A program made the translations under genes and the position numbers. From NCBI GenBank assembly GCA_934434555.1, contig CAKRZX010000013.1, positions 1 to 64,000 of the forward strand: a DNA stretch of 64,000 bases, written 5' to 3'. Under the pieces are notes generated by a model. The model was not told where the DNA came from. It saw only the letters and a list, made by a program, of their open reading frames with translations, and searched no databases. Origin of the DNA: an uncultured Clostridia bacterium. Lineage in GTDB: Bacteria > Bacillota > Clostridia > Christensenellales > QALW01. Positions 40,136-47,084 of this stretch are shown here, one piece after another (within the stretch, counting starts at the first letter, position 1; each line of letters opens with the position of its first letter).

Positions 40136-40176
40136 ATGTTCCGGAAAAGAATTTGCTTTTTCGGAGCATTTTTTTG
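40136..40176 (+). terminator. Terminator of the AraC-type gene
   Basis: An imperfect stem (ATGTTCCGGAAAAG with CTTTTTCGGAGCAT) is followed by TTTTTTTG. Confidence 0.7.
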
Positions 40177-40244
40177 TCTTTTCGGAGCGGACAAAAATTT
40201 CGGGCGGTGATAATATAAACGCATAAAAGATTGATTTATTCGTC

Positions 40245-40262
40245 AGTTAGCATATGCTAACT
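40245..40262 (+). promoter_or_regulatory. Palindromic iron-regulator box upstream of DUF2325 operon
   Basis: AGTTAGC-ATAT-GCTAACT, a perfect palindrome matching the three feo boxes. It is 15 bases before the DUF2325 start codon, so a bound repressor could block transcription start or escape. Confidence 0.82.
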
Positions 40263-40276
40263 AAAAAGGAGAGGTT

Positions 40277-40840
40277 ATGAGCGTTGTTATTGTAGGCGGC
40301 AATGAATGTATGGTAAAACGCTATGAGGATTTATGTAAATCGTATTCGTGCAAGGCGAAAGTTTTCGTCAAACAGGACAGGGGCATACAGAATTTCGGAA
40401 ATCCTGATCTTATGCATAAGAAAACCGAACTCCTGACGGTTTTAACGGACATATTTTCGCCGGATACTGCGGCAGACGGTTTGGAAATATGCCCGATATT
40501 ACCTTCACCGTCTTTCTTGTCCCGACAAAAATCTGTTCCGTTAAAACTGCGCGCACCGAAAACGGATTATTTTTGTCGAGATTCGTTGAGGACGACGCGG
40601 GAATACCGGGCGTATTTCAAGGAGGACGAAACGGAATATCGGCAAAAAGAACCGCTTTCGGCGTCAGGGTTCGGTTCTCTTATGCATATAGTTTTCTTTA
40701 CCGACACAATGTCGCACAAAATGCTTAACACGGTATCGCAGCAGGCAAAAAAGAAACAGATAAGGGTTGCCCACTGCCGCACGGGTTCAATGTCTGCCCT
40801 TAAAGGCGTGCTTGATTCGCACATTGCGCAAGGCGGCTGA
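40277..40840 (+). CDS. DUF2325 protein interrupted in frame by a MITE-like insertion
   Basis: 187 residues. The N-terminal 45 (MSVVIVGGNECMVKRYEDLC, KAKVFVKQ) and the C-terminal 52 (HIVFFTDTMSHKMLNTV, RVAHCRTGSMSALKGVL) together make a normal DUF2325 protein of 97 residues. Between them about 90 residues come from a 270-bp insertion that keeps the frame open without a stop. DUF2325 proteins are small, poorly understood proteins often near metal or redox genes. Here the gene leads an iron-boxed operon. The product is either a longer functional protein or inactive. Confidence 0.85.
   Translation: MSVVIVGGNECMVKRYEDLCKSYSCKAKVFVKQDRGIQNFGNPDLMHKKTELLTVLTDIFSPDTAADGLEICPILPSPSFLSRQKSVPLKLRAPKTDYFCRDSLRTTREYRAYFKEDETEYRQKEPLSASGFGSLMHIVFFTDTMSHKMLNTVSQQAKKKQIRVAHCRTGSMSALKGVLDSHIAQGG
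40411..40688. mobile_element. MITE-like 262-bp element with 8-bp target duplication
   Basis: The direct repeat TATGCATA flanks the element (40411-40418 and 40681-40688). The body 40419-40680 starts AGAAAACCGAACTCCTGACG and ends with the near-exact inverted sequence CGTCAGGGTTCGGTTCTCT (one substitution and one single-base indel). No transposase is encoded. Removing 270 bp restores a standard DUF2325 gene. No other copy was noticed in the window. Confidence 0.85.
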
Positions 40841-40846
40841 TACATT

Positions 40847-41401
40847 ATGTTTGAACAGATAATGATAGAGCAGTGTTCGCCCACTATGGCGGGACTTAAA
40901 ACGGGAAATCTGTTTACGTGTCCGTATGAAAACAAGTGCGAACTGAACTGCAACATACGCAAACTGAATATGCTTGCCGTGCCTAAGGGGGTAAGAATTG
41001 TTCCGTTGAAGTTTTCAAAAGAACGGGCACTTATATATATGTACCGGCCCGAAAAACTTAAAGCGGATTTAAGCGATTCGGAGGCGGAATCCATACTTAA
41101 AGATATGGATTATCCTATAAAGAACGCCGAGGAGTGCATAGTAAAACTTGTACACAGGCTTGAAGACGAAAATTCTTTTCCCCACGAAATAGGTCTGTTT
41201 TTGGGCTACCCGCCCGAGGACGTTTCGGGATTTATAGAAAAAGGCGCGCGGGGAGCAAAATGCGTGGGCAACTGGTGCGTTTTCGGCGACGAAAAAAAGG
41301 CGCTTGAAAAATTCGCCCTTTATAAAAAATGCACGTCGCTTTACAAAAAAGCGTACTGCAAATTCAATTCGATAGACCGGCTGATAGTCAGCGGTACATA
41401 A
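40847..41401 (+). CDS. DUF3793 family protein
   Basis: 184 residues. It begins with a PTMAGLKTGNLFTC motif and later has the strongly conserved FPHEIGLFLGYPPEDVSGFIE and a C-terminal FALYKKCTSLYKKAY. DUF3793 genes usually lie beside DUF2325, flavodoxin or iron-transport genes in Clostridia, as here. It contains eight Cys, so metal or cluster binding is possible. Start ATG 40847 lies 6 bases after the previous stop. Confidence 0.85.
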   Translation: MFEQIMIEQCSPTMAGLKTGNLFTCPYENKCELNCNIRKLNMLAVPKGVRIVPLKFSKERALIYMYRPEKLKADLSDSEAESILKDMDYPIKNAEECIVKLVHRLEDENSFPHEIGLFLGYPPEDVSGFIEKGARGAKCVGNWCVFGDEKKALEKFALYKKCTSLYKKAYCKFNSIDRLIVSGT

Positions 41402-41418
41402 ATAAGGAGGATATTATA

Positions 41419-41841
41419 ATGAAAAAAATCGCAATAGTTTATTGGAGCGGTACGGGAAACACCGAGGCAATGGCAAACGCCGTAAAGGACGGCGCGGAGA
41501 GCAAAGGCGCAGAGGTAACGATGCTTACCGCAGCGGAATTTGACGCATCTTTGATTGATTCTTTTGATGCGTTTGCGTTCGGCTGCCCCTCAATGGGTGC
41601 GGAGCAGCTTGAAGAGAGTGAGTTTGAGCCGATGTTTTCATCAGTTGAAGATAAACTTTCAGGTAAAAACATTGCTCTGTTCGGCTCTTACGGTTGGGGT
41701 GACGGACAGTGGATGCGCGATTGGGAAGAAAGATGCGTTTCCGCAGGCGCAAAACTCGTTTGCGACAGCGTAATCTGCAACAGCACTCCCGACGATGAAG
41801 CAACGGTAAACTGCAACGCTCTCGGCGCGGCTTTGGCGTAA
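41419..41841 (+). CDS. Flavodoxin
   Basis: 140 residues, short-chain flavodoxin. The FMN phosphate loop is IVYWSGTGNTEAMA (about 5-18). The isoalloxazine-binding segments are FGCPSMGAEQLEE (about 55) and FGSYGWGDGQWMRDW (about 90-104). It replaces ferredoxin as electron carrier under iron limitation, consistent with the regulator box at the head of this operon. AAGGAGG selects ATG 41419. Confidence 0.94.
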   Translation: MKKIAIVYWSGTGNTEAMANAVKDGAESKGAEVTMLTAAEFDASLIDSFDAFAFGCPSMGAEQLEESEFEPMFSSVEDKLSGKNIALFGSYGWGDGQWMRDWEERCVSAGAKLVCDSVICNSTPDDEATVNCNALGAALA

Positions 41842-41859
41842 AAGACAATGAAAAAATTG

Positions 41860-41889
41860 AAATCGGCTCACTGCGAGCCGATTTTTTTT
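41860..41889 (+). terminator. Terminator of the DUF2325-flavodoxin operon
   Basis: AATCGGCTC (41861-41869) pairs with GAGCCGATT (41875-41883), followed by TTTTTTT. Confidence 0.9.
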
Positions 41890-41894
41890 ACCTA

Positions 41895-41942
41895 CAATTA
41901 ACATACATCTGCTTTTGCAATTAACATACACTATGGTAAAAT
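41895..41942 (+). promoter_or_regulatory. PhoB-box repeats and promoter of pstS
   Basis: The 13-mer CAATTAACATACA occurs at 41895-41907 and again at 41918-41930, 23 bases apart, or about two helix turns, so a PhoB-type regulator would bind both on one face. TAAAAT (41937-41942) is the -10, and no good -35 is present, as expected for an activator-dependent promoter. Confidence 0.75.
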
Positions 41943-41975
41943 CAAGGCGTAAAAAATAAAAGGAGATGAAAATCA

Positions 41976-42833
41976 ATGAAAAAGTTTTTAGGAATTGCAG
42001 TTGCGGCGTGCCTTATGGCGGCGTGCTTCGCAGGCTGCGGAACAACAGCCAACAAGGGTGGCGCGAACGCCACAAACAAGCCGGGAAACGAAGCGGTAAG
42101 CGGAACGGTTTCCACCGACGGGTCAACCTCAATGGAGAAAGTAATCAAGTATTTAAGCGAAAGTTACTCCGAAGAGAACAAGAACGTAAAAATCACTTAT
42201 AACCCCACGGGTTCGGGCTCGGGAATCACCGCGGTTTCAGAGGGAAGATGCGATATCGGACTTTCAAGCCGCGACCTTAAAGACGAAGAAAAGCAGTCCG
42301 GACTTAAAGGCACGGTTGTTGCCCTTGACGGCATCGCAATAGTGGTAAACCCGGAAAACACCGTTGAGGACCTTACGGTTGAACAGATTGCCGACCTTTA
42401 CACCGGCAAAATAACAAACTGGAAAGACGTAGGCGGCAAAGATGCACCGGTAGTGCTTATCGGCAGAGAAGCGGCATCAGGCACCCGCGACGGCTTTGAA
42501 TCCATTACAAAGACAAAGGATTCCTGCAAATACTCACAGGAACTTTCGTCAACGGGCGATGTAATTCAGACCGTTGCATCAAACCCAAACGCAATCGGAT
42601 ATGCGTCCCTTGCATCGGTAAAAGAAACGGTAAAGGCAATAAAAGTAAACTCGGTTGCACCCTCGACCGCCACCGTTCAGGACGGCACGTACAAGATTCA
42701 GCGTGACTTCGTGTTCGTAACAAAAGAGGGCAAGGAACTTTCCAAAGCGGCTCAGGCATTCTTTGACTGGGTAGTAAGCGGCAAAGCCGACAGTTTAATA
42801 GAAAAGGCGGGCGCAGTGCCTGTATCAAGGTAA
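41976..42833 (+). CDS. pstS: Phosphate ABC transporter substrate-binding lipoprotein
   Basis: 285 residues. The signal peptide ends at the lipobox CFAGC (Cys22), so the mature protein is lipid-anchored outside the membrane. Phosphate-binding segments: VSTDGSTSMEKV (about 48), YNPTGSGSGITAV (about 78) and GREAASGTRDGFE (about 168). AAGGAGATG precedes ATG. It binds Pi and hands it to PstCA. Confidence 0.95.
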   Translation: MKKFLGIAVAACLMAACFAGCGTTANKGGANATNKPGNEAVSGTVSTDGSTSMEKVIKYLSESYSEENKNVKITYNPTGSGSGITAVSEGRCDIGLSSRDLKDEEKQSGLKGTVVALDGIAIVVNPENTVEDLTVEQIADLYTGKITNWKDVGGKDAPVVLIGREAASGTRDGFESITKTKDSCKYSQELSSTGDVIQTVASNPNAIGYASLASVKETVKAIKVNSVAPSTATVQDGTYKIQRDFVFVTKEGKELSKAAQAFFDWVVSGKADSLIEKAGAVPVSR

Positions 42834-42834
42834 A

Positions 42835-43689
42835 ATGAAAATTTCGGAAAAAGTAATGAAGGTGCTTTTGGCACTGTGCGGATTCACCGCGGTTGCTTTC
42901 CTTATAGTGATAACCTGTTTCCTTGTGGTGTCGGGTCTGCCCGCAATAAAGGAAATCGGATTAAAAGAGTTTTTATTGGGTACGTCGTGGAAATCCACGG
43001 CGTCAAGCCCGTCCTACGGGATTCTGCCCTTTATCCTTACCTCCCTTTACGGCACTCTGGGCGCAATAATCATCGGTGTGCCCTTGGGGATTATGTGCAG
43101 TATCTTTATTTCCAAAATGGCGCCCGACCCGGTAAAAAAGGCGGTAAGCACGGCAGTTGATTTGCTTTCGGGCATACCCTCGGTGGTGTTCGGTCTTTTG
43201 GGTATGATAATAATCGTGCCCACGGTGCGCAAGGTGTTCTCACTTCCCGACGGCGCGAATCTGTTTTCGGCAATAATCGTACTTGCAATAATGATTCTGC
43301 CGTCGGTAATATCCGTTTCGTCAACGGCTATCACGGCGGTTCCGAAAGAATATGAAGAGGCGTCCCTTGCCCTTGGCGCAACAAAAACCGAAACGGTGTT
43401 CAAAGTTACCGTTCCGGCGGCAAAAAGCGGAATAATAACCGCCGTTGTTTTGGGCATAGGCAGAAGCATAGGCGAGGCTATGGCGATTATGATGGTTGCG
43501 GGCAACGTGGCAAATATGCCGGGACTGTTCAAAAGCGTAAGATTTTTGACAACAGCCGTTGCAAGCGAAATGTCCTATTCGTCGGGACTTCAACGGCGGG
43601 CGTTGTTTTCAATCGCACTTGTACTGTTTGTGTTCATTCTTATCATAAATCTGATTCTTAATTTTGTTGTTAAGAGGGAGAAGAAGTGA
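42835..43689 (+). CDS. pstC: Phosphate ABC transporter permease PstC
   Basis: 284 residues with six membrane helices. Conserved PstC features: SPSYGILPFILTSLYGTL, SGIPSVVFGLLGM and the EAA loop EEASLALGATKTETVFKV that docks on PstB. The start is one base after the pstS stop, so the genes are translationally coupled. Confidence 0.95.
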   Translation: MKISEKVMKVLLALCGFTAVAFLIVITCFLVVSGLPAIKEIGLKEFLLGTSWKSTASSPSYGILPFILTSLYGTLGAIIIGVPLGIMCSIFISKMAPDPVKKAVSTAVDLLSGIPSVVFGLLGMIIIVPTVRKVFSLPDGANLFSAIIVLAIMILPSVISVSSTAITAVPKEYEEASLALGATKTETVFKVTVPAAKSGIITAVVLGIGRSIGEAMAIMMVAGNVANMPGLFKSVRFLTTAVASEMSYSSGLQRRALFSIALVLFVFILIINLILNFVVKREKK

Positions 43690-43693
43690 GGGT

Positions 43694-44563
43694 ATGGAAA
43701 AAATATCTTTTAGGCGAAAACTCCGCTGCGGAATACTTAATGCAATAATGCTCATGTGTGCATTGATTATCTGCCTTATGCTTGCGGGCATGGTGGGATA
43801 TATACTTTCCCGCGGTGTAAAGGGGATAACGTGGGAGTTTTTAAGCACAAAACCGAGCCTTTTGCGCGGCACAAACGGAATACTGCCCAACATTCTCAAC
43901 ACCCTGTATATAATTCTTATGACGCTTATAATCGTTCTGCCTTTGGGCGTGGGCGCGGCGGTGTATCTTAACGAATACGCAAAAAATAAAAAAGCAGTTA
44001 AGATAATAGAACTTGCCGCCGAAACGCTTGCGGGCATACCGTCAATAATCTACGGCCTTGTGGGAATGCTCATTTTCGTGCAGTTCTTTTCACTTAACAC
44101 AAGTCTGCTTGCGGGCGCGCTTACGCTTGTAATAATGACGCTGCCCACCGTAATGAGAACTACGCAGGAGAGCCTTAAAACCGTGCCGCAGGGCTACCGT
44201 GAGGGGGCACTTGCTCTCGGTGCGGGAAAGTGGCACTGTGTGCGCACGGTTGTGCTGCCCTCGGCGGTTGACGGCATAATTACCGGATGCATACTTGCAG
44301 TGGGCAGAATAGTGGGCGAAAGCGCGGCACTGCTTTTTACTGCGGGCATGGCGGACGAAATTTTTTCGCTTATTGAGGCGGTAAAACCGGGCAATGCGGG
44401 TTCAACCCTTACGGTTGCACTGTACACATACGCAAAGGAACGGGGCGAATTCGATATTGCGTTTTCAATAGCGGTAATATTGCTTGTGCTTACGTTTGCG
44501 GTAAACATCAGCGCAAAGTTAATAGGAAAGCGGCTTAAAAAAGCAAGTGGAGATAAAAAATGA
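43694..44563 (+). CDS. pstA: Phosphate ABC transporter permease PstA
   Basis: 289 residues with six membrane helices. GILPNILNTLYIILMTL, AGIPSIIYGLVGM and the EAA loop YREGALALGAGKWHCVRTV are diagnostic. ATG 43694 is 4 bases after the pstC stop; the frame also opens upstream inside pstC, but homologs begin near this Met. The stop overlaps the pstB ATG (ATGA). Confidence 0.94.
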   Translation: MEKISFRRKLRCGILNAIMLMCALIICLMLAGMVGYILSRGVKGITWEFLSTKPSLLRGTNGILPNILNTLYIILMTLIIVLPLGVGAAVYLNEYAKNKKAVKIIELAAETLAGIPSIIYGLVGMLIFVQFFSLNTSLLAGALTLVIMTLPTVMRTTQESLKTVPQGYREGALALGAGKWHCVRTVVLPSAVDGIITGCILAVGRIVGESAALLFTAGMADEIFSLIEAVKPGNAGSTLTVALYTYAKERGEFDIAFSIAVILLVLTFAVNISAKLIGKRLKKASGDKK

Positions 44564-45309
44564 GTGAAGTTATTAAAGTAAACAATCTGAATCTGTATTA
44601 CGGGCAGAATCACGCGTTAAAGGATATAAATATCGGAATAGAAAAAAATCAGATAACGGCACTGATAGGCCCGTCCGGATGCGGAAAAAGTACGTTTCTT
44701 AAATGCCTTAACAGAATGAATGATTTGGTGGAGGGGTGCCGCACCGAGGGCGAAATCCTTATTAACGGCGAAAATATCCGTACAGAGGACGTGAATATGC
44801 TCCGCAAAAATGTGGGTATGGTGTTCCAAAAACCTAATCCGTTTCCTATGAGCATATACGATAATGTCGCCTACGGTCCGCGCATTCACGGGATAAAATC
44901 AAGAGTAAAACTTGACGAGATAGTGGAGCGCGCATTAAAGGGAGCGGCACTGTGGAACGAATGCCGCGACAGGCTTAAAAAAAGCGCACTGGGGCTTTCG
45001 GGCGGGCAGCAGCAAAGGCTGTGCATAGCCCGTGCAACAGCGGTTGAACCGGAAATCCTTTTAATGGATGAACCCACAAGCGCTCTTGACCCGATTTCAA
45101 CATCGAAAATCGAGGATCTGGCGGTTGAATTAAAGGAAAAATATACGATAGTAATAGTTACGCACAATATGCAGCAGGCGGCACGTATTGCCGATAAAAC
45201 GGCGTTCTTCCTTTTGGGCGAACTTGTGGAATTTGACAGCACTGAAAAGATGTTCTCTTCGCCGAAAGATAAGAGAACGGAAGATTATATTACCGGGAGG
45301 TTCGGATAA
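44560..45309 (+). CDS. pstB: Phosphate ABC transporter ATPase PstB
   Basis: 249 residues. Walker A is GPSGCGKS (about 35-42), LSGGQQQR is the signature (about 147) and ILLMDEPTSALDP Walker B (about 167), with switch VTHNMQQA. KPNPFPMSIYDNVAYGPR is specific to PstB. It energises phosphate uptake and signals Pi status to PhoR with PhoU. Confidence 0.96.
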   Translation: MSEVIKVNNLNLYYGQNHALKDINIGIEKNQITALIGPSGCGKSTFLKCLNRMNDLVEGCRTEGEILINGENIRTEDVNMLRKNVGMVFQKPNPFPMSIYDNVAYGPRIHGIKSRVKLDEIVERALKGAALWNECRDRLKKSALGLSGGQQQRLCIARATAVEPEILLMDEPTSALDPISTSKIEDLAVELKEKYTIVIVTHNMQQAARIADKTAFFLLGELVEFDSTEKMFSSPKDKRTEDYITGRFG

Positions 45310-45954
45310 ATGCGGTACAGGTTTGATGAACAGCTTACCCTTCTTAACAATGAACTTATCTTGATGGGCGCAATGTGCGAGGAAGCAATTGATGCCTGCA
45401 TAAAATATCTTATTTGCGGCGACGTTTCAATGAAAGAGGCGGCGATTGAGGACGAAAAACTTATTGACCGCAAGGAACAGGAAATAGAAAATATCTGTAT
45501 GCGCCTGCTTACGTTGCAGCAGCCCGTTGCGGGAGATTTGCGCACGGTTTCTTCGGCGCTAAAAATGATTTCGGATATGGAGCGAATCGGTGACCAGGCG
45601 TCGGATATTGCGGAAATTGCCGAATATGCCCAAAAGGGCGATTTGGGCAAGACTCACATTGCGGATATGGCTCAGGCAACAAAAAGAATGGTTACCGAAA
45701 GCGTTGATTCCTTTGTAAAAAAGGATATGGAAAAAGCGCAGGACGTTATAAAGAGCGACGACATTGTTGACGACCTGTTTATAAAGGTAAAACAGGAACT
45801 TATAAAGGCGATACAGAATAATGACGGTGATGCCGAGGCGCTTGTGGATATGCTTATGATTGCAAAGTATTTTGAGCGCATAGGCGACCATGCGGTAAAT
45901 GTTGCCGAGTGGGTAATTTATTCCCTTACGGGAATCCATGCAGAAAGTAATTGA
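45310..45954 (+). CDS. phoU: Phosphate signalling protein PhoU
   Basis: 214 residues forming two three-helix PhoU repeats, each with the metal-binding D/E-x3-D motif (EDEKLIDRKEQEIE at about 45; SDDIVDDLFIKVKQEL at about 145). The order MISDMERIGDQASDIAE and YFERIGDHAVNVAEW repeats the ERIGDxAxNxAE core. It joins the Pst complex to PhoR and represses the pho regulon when phosphate is ample. Start immediately follows the pstB stop. Confidence 0.95.
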   Translation: MRYRFDEQLTLLNNELILMGAMCEEAIDACIKYLICGDVSMKEAAIEDEKLIDRKEQEIENICMRLLTLQQPVAGDLRTVSSALKMISDMERIGDQASDIAEIAEYAQKGDLGKTHIADMAQATKRMVTESVDSFVKKDMEKAQDVIKSDDIVDDLFIKVKQELIKAIQNNDGDAEALVDMLMIAKYFERIGDHAVNVAEWVIYSLTGIHAESN

Positions 45955-45979
45955 AAAAAGCGCGGGAGCAGTGTATAAT
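45951..45979 (+). promoter_or_regulatory. Promoter reading into the triplicated leader and phoBR
   Basis: TTGAAA (45951-45956) at the very end of phoU, 17-bp spacer, TATAAT (45974-45979). The -10 is the first base run of repeat unit 1. It makes phoBR partly independent of the pst promoter. Confidence 0.75.
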
Positions 45980-46362
45980 GTATGCAGACGAAAATGCTGA
46001 ACGCATTTTCAAAAAGCCATACGGCTTTTACGGCTTGCAGCCGCATCTGCCATTGAAATCGGTCGCAAAAATGCCCTTGCAAGCAAGCATTTTTGCTCGG
46101 ATTATAATGTATGCAGACGAAAATGCTGAACGCATTTTCAAAAAAGCCATACGGCTTTTACGGCTTGCAGCCGCATCTGCCATTGAAATCGGTCGCAAAA
46201 ATGCCCTTGCAAGCAAGCATTTTTGCTCGGATTATAATGTATGCAGACGAAAATGCTGAACGCATTTTCAAAAAAGCCATACGGCTTTTACGGCTTGCAG
46301 CCGCATCTGCCATTGAAATCGGTCGCAAAAATGCCCTTGCAAGCGAGCATTTTTGCTCGGAT
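45974..46362 (+). repeat. Triplicated 130-bp hairpin-rich repeat upstream of phoB
   Basis: Three nearly identical head-to-tail units: 45974-46102 (129 bp, one A fewer), 46103-46232 and 46233-46362 (130 bp). Each starts with TATAATGTATGCAG and contains four hairpins in series: AAAATGC/GCATTTT, AAAAGCC/GGCTTTT, CGGCT/AGCCG and GCAAAAATGC/GCATTTTTGC. The unit length is not a multiple of three, so it is not a coding repeat. The last unit has one G for A change near its end. Confidence 0.92.
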
Positions 46363-46418
46363 TGTATTGTACGAAAACATATGTGCGGTTTCAAAAAACG
46401 TTTGTGGAGGAAAAAGCA

Positions 46419-47084
46419 ATGATTTATGTAGTTGAAGACGACGCAAATATACGCAAACTTGTTTGTTACAGCCTTAAACGCGAGGGCTTTGAGGCGGAAG
46501 GCTTTTATGCGCCGAGCGAACTTTTTGCCGCACTGAAAAATAAAATACCGTCCCTTATATTACTGGATATAATGCTTCCCGAAACCGACGGCATAACCGT
46601 GCTTGAAATGCTTAAAAAGAACAGCGATTATGCGGATATTCCCGTAATAATGCTTACCGCAAAGGGCAGTGAATTTGATAAGGTTACCGGGCTTGACGCG
46701 GGGGCGGACGATTATATAGTAAAGCCTTTCGGAATACCGGAGCTCATTTCGCGGATAAACGCGGTTTTAAGGCGGTATGAGAAAACAAAGAACACAGCCG
46801 TTTTCGACGTGGGCGAACTTCACGCTGATATGAACAGGCACGAGGTAAAGGTTTCGGGAAAAGAAATTGAACTTTCGTTTAAGGAATTTGAACTTCTGCG
46901 GGTTTTGCTTGAAGCAAAGGGAAGCGTGGTAAAGCGGGATACTTTGCTTAACAGGGTGTGGGGAGAATTTTATGAGGAATCCCGCACGCTTGACGTACAT
47001 ATACGCAAACTGCGCGTAAAACTGGGCGCGGCGGGAGAGTATATTCAAACGGTAAAAAATGTGGGATATAAATTGGAGCAGTAA
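46419..47084 (+). CDS. phoB: Phosphate response regulator (PhoB/PhoP type)
   Basis: 221 residues, OmpR/PhoB class. Receiver domain at 1-115: acidic pocket EDD (about 6-8), phosphoacceptor Asp in LILLDIML (about 50), Thr/Lys in LTAKGS and IVKPFG. Winged-helix DNA-binding domain at about 130-221 (LSFKEFELLRVLLEAKGSVV, YEESRTLDVHIRKLRVKLG). GGAGG selects ATG 46419. With PhoR it activates pst and other phosphate genes. Confidence 0.92.
   Translation: MIYVVEDDANIRKLVCYSLKREGFEAEGFYAPSELFAALKNKIPSLILLDIMLPETDGITVLEMLKKNSDYADIPVIMLTAKGSEFDKVTGLDAGADDYIVKPFGIPELISRINAVLRRYEKTKNTAVFDVGELHADMNRHEVKVSGKEIELSFKEFELLRVLLEAKGSVVKRDTLLNRVWGEFYEESRTLDVHIRKLRVKLGAAGEYIQTVKNVGYKLEQ

Noticed and set aside
40489..40728. 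79-codon frame inside the MITE
   Set aside because: It crosses the element end and the host gene in a different frame, with no ribosome site and no transposase motif.
45974..46362. Possible CRISPR array from three evenly spaced repeats
   Set aside because: The whole 130-bp unit is repeated without variable spacers, and no cas gene is near, so it is a plain tandem duplication.
45951..46422. Short frames (60-100 codons) running through the triplicated repeat
   Set aside because: Unit length of 129-130 bp shifts the frame in each copy, giving different peptides from identical DNA; no consistent coding signal.
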